NCBI RefSeq assembly: GCF_900129885.1
Contig: NZ_FQXE01000003.1
Coordinates: 372,001 to 436,000 of the forward strand
Origin: Pollutimonas bauzanensis
GTDB lineage: Bacteria > Pseudomonadota > Gammaproteobacteria > Burkholderiales > Burkholderiaceae_B
Direction of reading: 5' to 3'
DNA length: 64,000 bases
Part shown: one piece after another, positions 7,892 to 14,868 of the stretch
How positions within the stretch are numbered: position 1 is the first letter of the stretch
Layout of the letters: every line of letters begins with the position of its first letter
Made by a program: the position numbers and the translations under genes
Notes under the pieces: generated by a model
Seen by the model: the letters and a program-made list of their open reading frames with translations, nothing else
What the model was told of the DNA's origin: nothing
Database searches by the model: none

Positions 7892-8706
7892 GATTCGAAT
7901 CCGAACAGTTGCATCGCGCTGGCGCCCAGGATGGTATGGCGCTGTTCGGCCGAAGGCACCCAGGCCCCCAGGGCGGCCAGGGTGCCGGGGATATCATTGC
8001 TTTCCTCGTGGCGCGTGTGGGGCCAGTCGGACCCCCAGACCAGCCGGTCGGCGCCGAAGTGCTCCAGCAGCAATGCGCCCGCCTCCACGGCCGCCGCGGC
8101 GGCGGGATCGCTCCAGCCATTGCGGTAGCCCGCGGCCAGCTTGACCCATACGCGCCTGCTGGCGGCCTGCGACAGCAAATAGCGGAAACCGGTGTCTTCG
8201 CAGCCCAGCGCATCGTCGGGCCTGCCGAAATGGTCCACCACGACGCGCAGCCCGGCATCCAGCAGCGGGGGTATCAATTCACGCAGGTCGCGCGCGTCGC
8301 GATGGACCTCGACCAGCATGTCGTGGCGCGCCAGCTGTGCCAGCAGGGACCTCCATTGCGGCTGATGGAAGCAGGGAAGGGGCAGGCCATCCAGATTCAG
8401 CCGTATGCCCACCACTCCGGTCCGGCGCAGGTCGGCCAGTGTGTCAGGGGCGATGTCCGGCGGGATCGCGGCAATGCCGCGCAGCGCGCCGGGATGCTTT
8501 TGCAGTTCGGCGCACATGAAGCTGTTGTCGCATCCCAGGAAGCTGGGCTGGACCAGCACGGCGCGCGTTATTCCCGCGGCCCTGCCGCGCCGGAAATAGT
8601 CCGCCATGGTCGCGTCGTAGGAAGGCGCGTAGCGGCGCTCCGGCGCCAGGGGCAGGAGGCTGTTGAATACGTGTATATGTGTGTCGACGATGTCCATTGT
8701 CTGCAT
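7888..8706 (-). CDS. metal-dependent amidohydrolase (COG3618 / amidohydrolase-2 family)
   Basis: A 272-residue TIM-barrel hydrolase. The metal-binding start DTHIHVF, then HRDARDLRE, VVDHFGRP and the late Asp in LVWGSDWPH fit the family that includes 2-pyrone-4,6-dicarboxylate lactonase and sugar lactonases. It may open a lactone to give a tricarboxylic acid that the coupled aconitase then dehydrates; this is inference from gene order. The ATG at 8706 is chosen; a second ATG at 8697 is also possible, and a TTG at 8736 lies in the operator/promoter region. No clear ribosome binding site is visible. It is divergent from the GntR gene. Confidence 0.75.
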   Translation of the reverse strand: MQTMDIVDTHIHVFNSLLPLAPERRYAPSYDATMADYFRRGRAAGITRAVLVQPSFLGCDNSFMCAELQKHPGALRGIAAIPPDIAPDTLADLRRTGVVGIRLNLDGLPLPCFHQPQWRSLLAQLARHDMLVEVHRDARDLRELIPPLLDAGLRVVVDHFGRPDDALGCEDTGFRYLLSQAASRRVWVKLAAGYRNGWSDPAAAAAVEAGALLLEHFGADRLVWGSDWPHTRHEESNDIPGTLAALGAWVPSAEQRHTILGASAMQLFGFES

Positions 8707-8738
8707 TTGCGGCGTTATGATTTGTCTATTGAACAATA

Positions 8739-8757
8739 TGACTAGTCAACTAGTCAA
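8739..8757. promoter_or_regulatory. candidate GntR operator: dyad plus tandem octamer
   Basis: TGACTAGTCA (8739-8748) is a perfect 10 bp palindrome, and ACTAGTCA is repeated in tandem with an 8-base period (8741-8756). It lies in the 93-base gap between the divergent amidohydrolase and GntR genes, where an autoregulating repressor would bind. Confidence 0.5.
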
Positions 8758-8799
8758 CATAACGGAAACCCTTACTTACCTGCTGTATACTTTGCTTCC

Positions 8800-9519
8800 A
8801 TGAGCCCCTCAGTTCCCATTTACCGGCAGATCCAGGACTTCATACGCGGCGGCATTGCCGCGGGCCACTTCATGCCGGGCGACCGGCTGCCATCGGAATT
8901 CGAACTGGCGCGGCGTTTCGGCACGACAAGGGCGACGGTCGCGCGCGCCTTCCAGGAACTGGGCTTCGAAGGCCTGGTATCGCGCCGCGTGGGCAGCGGA
9001 ACCTACGTCAGCGAGCGGCAGCGCGACAACGTCGATACCGGGGTCGTCGGCGGCTATGAAGAGCGCGCGACCGCCGCGGGGCAGGCCGTGTCCTACGAAT
9101 TGCTGGAGTACGCCCGGACCGAGGCCGGGCAGCGGGTGGCCGACATGCTGCAGGTGGCGCCAGGGGCCGCCGTCTACCGCATACAGCGCCTGCGCCGCGT
9201 CGGCGGCCGCATCGCCGCCGAAGACCGCTATGTTCCCGAAGCCATCGGCCAGGACATCCAGCCCGACTGGCTGGCGCAGCATGCCGTACAGCACCTGTTC
9301 CGCGAGTACCTGGGGTTGCGCATCGCGCGCATCGATAATGTCGTTCGCGCCACCCTGGCGACGGCGTCATTGTCGCAGCGCCTGTCCGTCGAGCGCGGCG
9401 CGGCCCTGCTGGTGCGCGAACACATCATCTTCGATCTGCAGGACAGGCCGGTGCTATGCGGCGATACGGTCTATTCCAGCGAATTCAGCATCCACTACGC
9501 GCTGCGGGCCGCACAATAG
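8800..9519 (+). CDS. GntR family regulator, HutC/UTRA subfamily
   Basis: A 239-residue regulator. The N-terminal winged helix (about residues 4-70: VPIYRQIQDFIRGGIAAG, then GDRLPSEFELARRFGTTRAT, then GLVSRRVGSGTYV) is followed by a UTRA ligand-binding domain (about residues 85-232: YRIQRLRR, then ALLVREHIIF). It is divergent from the amidohydrolase-aconitase-Bug operon and is its probable regulator. No ribosome binding site is seen before the ATG, and a TATACT lies at 8786-8791, so a very short or leaderless transcript is possible. The ligand is unknown. Confidence 0.85.
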   Translation: MSPSVPIYRQIQDFIRGGIAAGHFMPGDRLPSEFELARRFGTTRATVARAFQELGFEGLVSRRVGSGTYVSERQRDNVDTGVVGGYEERATAAGQAVSYELLEYARTEAGQRVADMLQVAPGAAVYRIQRLRRVGGRIAAEDRYVPEAIGQDIQPDWLAQHAVQHLFREYLGLRIARIDNVVRATLATASLSQRLSVERGAALLVREHIIFDLQDRPVLCGDTVYSSEFSIHYALRAAQ

Positions 9520-9560
9520 GCTGGCCGGTCAGCCGCAGTTCCGCCGACAGGGCCCCTCCT

Positions 9561-9594
9561 TCCCGATTGCTCAATATTCCCGATTGCTCAATAT
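9561..9594. repeat. perfect 17 bp tandem duplication upstream of marR
   Basis: The 17-base unit TCCCGATTGCTCAATAT occurs twice without a gap. Each unit carries ATTG-CT-CAAT, a short dyad of the kind bound by MarR-type proteins. It lies about 75 bases upstream of the -35 of the marR promoter. Confidence 0.85.
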
Positions 9595-9668
9595 GAGCCC
9601 CCCCCGCCGGCGGCCGATGCCAACTGCCGGGAAATGGCCGGACCCGGATCCGGCCGCGCCGTCATTTT

Positions 9669-9698
9669 TGGACAATAGTCCGGTTTCCCTTATATAAT
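9669..9698 (+). promoter_or_regulatory. probable sigma-70 promoter of the marR-fusC operon
   Basis: TGGACA (9669-9674) and a perfect TATAAT (9693-9698) are 18 bases apart. GGACAATAGTCC (9670-9681), a 4+4 dyad, overlaps the -35 and could be an operator. The inferred RNA start is near 9705, about 30 bases before the ATG. Confidence 0.6.
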
Positions 9699-9736
9699 TA
9701 GCATTCAAACTATCGCAATCTGAACTAAATTTGCCT

Positions 9737-10198
9737 ATGACTTCCTTTTCCTCGCGCGAGCGCTTCGGTGTGCAGTTCGTCGAGCTTGCCCGCCGCTGGC
9801 GCCGTGCGCTGGACCACAGCCTGGCGCAAACCGGTCTGACCGACGCCACATGGGCGCCCTTGCTTCGCTTGCATGAACTGGGCGATGGCGTACAACAGAA
9901 AGAGCTGGCCTTGCGGGTGGGCTTGGGGGAATCCAGCCTGGTGCGGCTGCTGGATATACTTGAACACAGCGGCCTGATCGAACGGCGCGCCGACGCGGCC
10001 GACCGTCGCGCCAAGCTGATCTTCGTGACCGATGCCGGGCGCGCCTCGGTCGCGCAAATTCGCGAAGTCCTGGCTCGGGTGGAGACGGATATTCTGCTTG
10101 GCCTGAAGGATCAGGACATCGAGTCCATGCTGCATGCCTTCGGCCGTATCGGAGAACGCATACAAGCCATTCTGGATGACAAGGAGCGGCGCGCATGA
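9737..10198 (+). CDS. MarR family transcriptional regulator
   Basis: A 153-residue winged-helix regulator. The core is LAQTGLTDATWAPLLRLHEL, then QKELALRVGLGESSLVRLLD (recognition helix), then GLIERRADAADRRAKLIFVT (wing). The ATG at 9737 is chosen over a TTG two codons upstream. It overlaps the exporter gene by 4 bases (ATGA), so regulator and pump are made together, which is typical of MarR proteins that sense an aromatic or drug-like pump substrate. Confidence 0.85.
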   Translation: MTSFSSRERFGVQFVELARRWRRALDHSLAQTGLTDATWAPLLRLHELGDGVQQKELALRVGLGESSLVRLLDILEHSGLIERRADAADRRAKLIFVTDAGRASVAQIREVLARVETDILLGLKDQDIESMLHAFGRIGERIQAILDDKERRA

Positions 10199-12159
10199 GC
10201 GCATCGGAATCGCTGTCCCGCCTGGGGTTCGATGCCGGGCGGCTGCAGTTCACCTTGCGCACGGCGCTGGCCTGTTGCGCGGCGGTGCTGGCGGCATGGA
10301 TGCTGGGATTGGAGCATCCGCATTGGGCAGGCATGACGGTGTGGGCGGCGTCCTTGCCGATACGCGATCATATGCTGGAAAAAAGCTTGTTCCGCGTCCT
10401 GGGCACCGTGACCGGCACGCTCGCCGGTGTGCTGCTCGTGTTCATGGCGGATGGCCAGCCCTTATGGCTGGTCATTGGAATGGCCGCGTGGCTGGGCTTG
10501 TGCGCCGGCATCGGCAACCTGCAGCGCAGCTTCGTATCCTATGGCACGATGCTGGCGGGTTACTCGGCCGTCATGGTGGCCATGCTGGGCAGCCCGCATC
10601 CTGATCATATTCTCAGCCTGGGCGCCGATCGCCTGCTGACGGCTATGCTGGGCGTCGCCGCCGCCCTGGCCGTGGGCTGGCTATTTGCCAGCCGGCAGAC
10701 ACAAGAAGCCGTCACCCGGCAGGTGCAACACCTGTCCGGCAGTATCCTGGACCATATGGCGCGGCAGTTGCGCCGCCAACCCGCCCATCCCGGGAACCTC
10801 GTCGAAGCGCTGCTGTCGGAAATCGCCGACATCGATGAACGGCTCGATGCATTGGGGGCGGGTTCCTTGCAGTCGCATCGTTCGATTCGTCCCCTGCGCA
10901 CGCTGCTGTCGGCCCAGGTCTCGGCGCTGCTTTGCTTGCAGCGCGGCCAGAGCTTTCCTCCGGACGAAGCCTTGGCGCTCCAGCTGACGCGCGCGGCCCA
11001 GGCTTTGAAGGAGTCCCGGCCCATAGGGCAGGCGACCCAGATCATGGCGCAGGCCATTGATCTCTCGGCGTCCCGGCCCTCATTGAACGCGGCGCTGCTT
11101 CGGATGCAGGCCGCGCTGGCCGGGCTGTCGGCAGCCCGGGACAAGGGAACCCGGCTGGCGCCGGATACGCAGCCTGCCGTCGTCCATCTGGATTGGGTGG
11201 GCGCCCGGCAAGCCATGATCCGCGCCGCCGTCACCATCTTTTTTGTCGGGCTCATCTGGGTGGCCACCGGATGGCGGGGCGGCCCCTACATGATGATAGG
11301 CACGGCCGTCATGATGTCTATCTTTTCGGCGTTCGACAGCCCGGCCAGGGTGATGGGCCGGGTCATTTTCTGGGGACAGCTGCTGGGGGCCATCGCCGCC
11401 CTGATTTGCCATTGGCTGGTCTGGCCGTTCGCCACCAGCGAAGTGGGGCTGGTCTTGTCGATGATGCCGTTCATCCTGTTCGGCGGATTGGTGGCGGCGT
11501 ACCGCCGCAGCATGGCTTGCAGCTATGATTTCAACATGATCATGCTCATCCTGCTGCAACCGGTCTACCCTCTGACAGGTACGTTCGGCGACTCTCTGAT
11601 CAACACCCTCGCCGTGATACTGGCTCCGCTGACCGCCTTCGTCGCGTTCCGGTTCATCTACCCGTCCACCCCGCAAAGCCGCATGAAGACCTTGATGGGC
11701 ATGATGCTGCAGGAAGTGCAGGACATTGCCGCCGACCAGGCTCCGGTCGCGCGCCAGGAAATCCGGCGGGCGCGGCTTTATCACCGTCTCATCAAACTGG
11801 TGCACTGGATGGACAAGACGGGCGAGCAGGGGATCTCGGCGCTGGGGGGCAGCCTGGCCCTGCAAAGCCTGGGTATTGTCGCGCTGCGCGTGCAGGAACT
11901 GCTGCAGGCGCCGGACATAACGCCGGGAACGGCCCGCCGTCTGCGAGTGCTGCTTAAGCGGATGCGCAACATCAAGCAGGAACCCGGGCGTGTCGTCCGG
12001 GCGCTGGAGTTTGCCGCGGCCCGGCTGGCGCGCGAATCCCGCAACGAGGCCGAACTGCTGCGCGAGGCGGCGCATCTCATGGCCGCCAATGCGGCGTTCT
12101 TCGAGCATTTGAAAAAAACGTCGGGCAGCCGCAGGTCAAAACAAATGAGGTCGATATAA
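10195..12159 (+). CDS. FUSC family (aromatic acid exporter-like) inner-membrane protein
   Basis: A 654-residue protein with two clusters of membrane segments (about residues 20-170 and 340-490) separated by a soluble region of about 170 residues, and a soluble C-terminal domain. This bipartite layout is that of the FUSC/YccS/PET family, proposed to export aromatic acids such as fusaric acid or p-hydroxybenzoate. No membrane-fusion or outer-membrane partner follows. It is translationally coupled to marR, which probably controls it. Substrate not deducible. Confidence 0.75.
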   Translation: MSASESLSRLGFDAGRLQFTLRTALACCAAVLAAWMLGLEHPHWAGMTVWAASLPIRDHMLEKSLFRVLGTVTGTLAGVLLVFMADGQPLWLVIGMAAWLGLCAGIGNLQRSFVSYGTMLAGYSAVMVAMLGSPHPDHILSLGADRLLTAMLGVAAALAVGWLFASRQTQEAVTRQVQHLSGSILDHMARQLRRQPAHPGNLVEALLSEIADIDERLDALGAGSLQSHRSIRPLRTLLSAQVSALLCLQRGQSFPPDEALALQLTRAAQALKESRPIGQATQIMAQAIDLSASRPSLNAALLRMQAALAGLSAARDKGTRLAPDTQPAVVHLDWVGARQAMIRAAVTIFFVGLIWVATGWRGGPYMMIGTAVMMSIFSAFDSPARVMGRVIFWGQLLGAIAALICHWLVWPFATSEVGLVLSMMPFILFGGLVAAYRRSMACSYDFNMIMLILLQPVYPLTGTFGDSLINTLAVILAPLTAFVAFRFIYPSTPQSRMKTLMGMMLQEVQDIAADQAPVARQEIRRARLYHRLIKLVHWMDKTGEQGISALGGSLALQSLGIVALRVQELLQAPDITPGTARRLRVLLKRMRNIKQEPGRVVRALEFAAARLARESRNEAELLREAAHLMAANAAFFEHLKKTSGSRRSKQMRSI

Positions 12160-12337
12160 GCCGATAGCCGAAGCCGCCGTGCTGGTGCCGGCTGCGGGCG
12201 TTGTTGTCATAAGCTTGTCATGTAATTTACACAAACAATTCGTATCATGCAGGCTTGTCCTGGTCGCCTACCCGGTTCGTTGTCGTTTGTTCTGGCTCGC
12301 CGCGCATGAATTCAGCCTGTATTTTATTCGAGTCTTT

Positions 12338-13039
12338 TTGTCTGTTGCCCGCGTGCGTGCGGTTGCCGCACTGATTGTGGTGCTCAGCACCGGCATCGCA
12401 GGCGCGATGGTGACAGTTCACGCCCAGGAGGCCCCGCCGGATCGTTCGGCTGGCGCGCCGTTGGCGCCGTCTTCGGGTACGTTCGACTTCGATATTCCGT
12501 CCTTGCCGCTGGCTGAGGCCTTAAAGCGCTACGGCGGGCTGACCGGGTATTCAGTGTTCTATGAAACGAGCGTGGTTGCGGGCAAGCGATCTTCCCTTGT
12601 CCGGGGCCACCACACTGCCGAAGCGGCGCTCAAGCAACTGCTTGGCGATACCGCCTTGAGTGCGCGTTTCGTCAATCGGCGTTCCATTATGCTGATGGCG
12701 CGGCCGGCGCCTGCCTCGCCGTCGGCCGATACCTCCTTACCCTCCGTGGCGCAAAGGCGTTACGACGGGCTCCTGCAACGTCAGATTACGCAGGCGCTTT
12801 GCGCCAACCCGGCGATCGCGGCCGGCCGTTACCGCATCGCGCTGCGCTTTTCGGTCAGCGGTGATCAGCGCCTGCATCAGATCCGTGTACGGGTCGCCGA
12901 GCGCCCGGATCTGGAGCCGGCGTTGCGGGCGGCGTTGGCTGATTTGCCGGTCGGCGCGCCGCCGCCCGAGATGGCGCAGCCGGTGGTGATGATCGTCTCG
13001 CCCGAGGCGGCGCGCCGTTATGGCGCCTGTCCGCCATGA
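12338..13039 (+). CDS. free-standing STN-domain protein with TonB C-terminal-like domain
   Basis: About 233 residues if translation begins at the TTG at 12338, which places a signal peptide (VRAVAALIVVLSTGIAGAM, then VHAQE) at the N-terminus; the start is uncertain because no ATG fits, and the frame is open back to 12179. An STN domain (FDFDIPSLPLAEALKRYGG, then FYETSVVAGKRSSLVRGHH, then EAALKQLLGD) is followed by a C-terminal region resembling a TonB C-terminal fold (RQITQALCANPAI, then RIALRFSVSGDQRLHQIRV). STN domains normally sit at the N-terminus of TonB-dependent receptors and signal to FecR; here the domain stands alone. The stop overlaps the sigma-factor start by 4 bases, so it probably provides the input of this signalling set. 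Confidence 0.75.
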   Translation: MSVARVRAVAALIVVLSTGIAGAMVTVHAQEAPPDRSAGAPLAPSSGTFDFDIPSLPLAEALKRYGGLTGYSVFYETSVVAGKRSSLVRGHHTAEAALKQLLGDTALSARFVNRRSIMLMARPAPASPSADTSLPSVAQRRYDGLLQRQITQALCANPAIAAGRYRIALRFSVSGDQRLHQIRVRVAERPDLEPALRAALADLPVGAPPPEMAQPVVMIVSPEAARRYGACPP

Positions 13040-13560
13040 GCGGTTCGGGGTCGGGGAAGCTGCGCGAGTTGTTGACCGAGCGTTATGACTTACTCAAGAC
13101 GCAAGTGGCCAGGCGGCTGGGCAGCTCATCCGACATGGCCGGCGATGCCCTGCACGATGCTTACGTGCGCCTATTGGGACGCGATGATTTCGATAAAGTG
13201 CAGCATCCTCAAACCTATCTGGTCAATGCCGCGGTCAATGGCGCCATCGATCAGATACGCCGTGATGCGCGCCTGGTCAGCGATACTGAAATTGATGGCC
13301 TGTTTGAGTTGCCTTGCGACGGCCCCGGGCCGGAGCGCGTGATAGCTGGGCATGCCCGAATGGAACGGATGCTCAAGGTGCTTGAGGCGCTGCCGCCGCG
13401 CCGCTGCGCCTTGCTGATCGAATATCGCGTGCATGGCACCGAGACCAGCGAGCTGGCCAAACGCTGGGGCATCTCGCGGGTCATGGTGCGCCGGGAGATT
13501 CAGGCGGCGCACAGCGTCTGCCTGGAAGCCATGGCCAAGCTCGAAGAAAGCGATCACTAA
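13036..13560 (+). CDS. FecI-like ECF RNA polymerase sigma factor
   Basis: A 174-residue sigma-70-type factor. Region 2 covers about residues 10-75 (LLTERYDLLKTQVARRLGS, then DALHDAYVRLL, then NAAVNGAIDQIRRDAR). Region 4 covers about residues 105-165 (VLEALPPRRCALLIEYRVHG, then ELAKRWGISRVMVRREIQAA). Length and motifs fit the iron-starvation (FecI) subfamily of ECF factors. It lies between an STN protein and a FecR anti-sigma gene, so it is probably held inactive until a surface signal arrives, and is then used at the promoter of the giant exoprotein gene. That target is inferred from gene order. Confidence 0.85.
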   Translation: MSGSGSGKLRELLTERYDLLKTQVARRLGSSSDMAGDALHDAYVRLLGRDDFDKVQHPQTYLVNAAVNGAIDQIRRDARLVSDTEIDGLFELPCDGPGPERVIAGHARMERMLKVLEALPPRRCALLIEYRVHGTETSELAKRWGISRVMVRREIQAAHSVCLEAMAKLEESDH

Positions 13561-13661
13561 TTGAAGACTATGACCTCACATTGCGCGGCGGGGGGTTCTT
13601 TTTTACGGACTCAAACGTCTATAACTAAAGCACTACGGCTACGCAGGGCGTAAAACAAGCT

Positions 13662-14645
13662 ATGAACCCACCGCAATCCTCAACGAGTCCATTGCCGGCG
13701 GCGGACCAGGCCGCCGCCGGCAAGCAGGCGCGAGCCTGGGCGATCAAGCTCAAGACAGGCCAACCGACCACCGAGGACGTGGCGGCGTTTCGGCGCTGGC
13801 GCGCTCAAAGCGCGCTGCATGCCCAGGCCTGGGCGCAGGCTAGCCAGGATTGGAAAACTCTGGGCGCGATGGCTCAAGTCTTCGAAGAGCGTCATCCGCA
13901 ACGGATGGCCAGGCCGCCTCGCCAACAGACGACTCGACGGTTTTTCCTTGGGGCCGCGGCCTCTGCGTTCGGAACGCTGGCGGTAGTGGGCGTTATTCGT
14001 CCGCCGGCGGGGCTCTGGCCTTCGTGGTCCGAACTGGGGGCCGACTATCGCACGGCCACTGGCGAGCAGCGCGATATTCAACTGGCCCATCGTGTTCAGG
14101 TCTCCTTGAACACGCAGACCAGCATTTCGCTGCTGCACACTGGCGGAACGCCGCGCATTGCGCTCATTGCTGGGGAGGCGGCGGTGTCGGCGCGACATTC
14201 GCCCTGCGAGGTGCTGGCGGAGGACGCGCGCATCGTAATGACCCACGGCGCTGTTGACGTGCGCCGCTTGGCAACGGGCCAGGTGCGGCTGCGATGTACC
14301 GAAGGCGCGGCCCAGTTGCATCATCCTTCGCGCACGGTGGCGTTAGCGGCGCGGCAGCAAATTTCGTATAGCCGGGGTCAGTTGGGCGAGCTCGGGGCAA
14401 TCACCCCGGATGATGCGGGTTGGCGCCAGGGCGTGGTGGTGTTCGACAACTTGCGGCTGGTCGATGCGATTGCGGAAATAAATCGTTACCGGTCCGGCCG
14501 GGTGGTGTTGCTGAACGACGCCCTGGCAAATCGCCGCTTCAGCGCCAATTTCAAGATCGATGCGTTGAATGATGCGATCGAGTTGCTGCGGGTCGTGCAC
14601 AACGTGAATGTGCGCCGGGTGGGGGATTTTGTATTCCTGAGCTAG
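13662..14645 (+). CDS. FecR family anti-sigma / signal-transducing protein
   Basis: A 327-residue protein. The N-terminal cytoplasmic part (about residues 20-75, including AWAIKLKTGQPTTEDVAAFRRW and HAQAWAQASQDW) is the DUF4880 sigma-binding region. A twin-arginine-containing stretch then leads into a membrane segment (about residues 91-107, RRFFLGAAASAFGTLAVVG). The periplasmic FecR domain (YRTATGEQRDIQL, then TSISLLHT) follows, and then a C-terminal STN-like segment (FDNLRLVDAIAEINRY). It should transmit a signal from the STN protein to the sigma factor. The 101-base gap after the sigma gene holds no other gene. Confidence 0.85.
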   Translation: MNPPQSSTSPLPAADQAAAGKQARAWAIKLKTGQPTTEDVAAFRRWRAQSALHAQAWAQASQDWKTLGAMAQVFEERHPQRMARPPRQQTTRRFFLGAAASAFGTLAVVGVIRPPAGLWPSWSELGADYRTATGEQRDIQLAHRVQVSLNTQTSISLLHTGGTPRIALIAGEAAVSARHSPCEVLAEDARIVMTHGAVDVRRLATGQVRLRCTEGAAQLHHPSRTVALAARQQISYSRGQLGELGAITPDDAGWRQGVVVFDNLRLVDAIAEINRYRSGRVVLLNDALANRRFSANFKIDALNDAIELLRVVHNVNVRRVGDFVFLS

Positions 14646-14814
14646 ACGCGGTTGAACGCGGGAGGGTTCCCGGCTTGGGACGGGATAAGGCAAGGCGACG
14701 CAACGAAGCAAACGCGCGGCGCTTTGTTCGTTATGGGTGATGTCACAAAAGCTTCATGCGTTTTTGGTTTCCCGATTTGCTGCTCAAACGCCTAATAGGT
14801 AGTGAGTGTTGCCC

Positions 14815-14835
14815 CGTCAGGGTTGACGCTTTTTT
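14815..14835 (+). promoter_or_regulatory. short hairpin plus T-run ahead of the giant exoprotein gene
   Basis: CGTCA and TGACG form a 5 bp stem with loop GGGT, followed by C and six T residues (14830-14835). It lies 33 bases before the ATG of the exoprotein gene. It could be a weak attenuator or the FecR terminator; the sequence TTGACG inside it could also be a -35. Assignment is uncertain. Confidence 0.35.
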
Positions 14836-14868
14836 CGTTCTACTGCCTAAGTTCAGGATTCGATTGAC

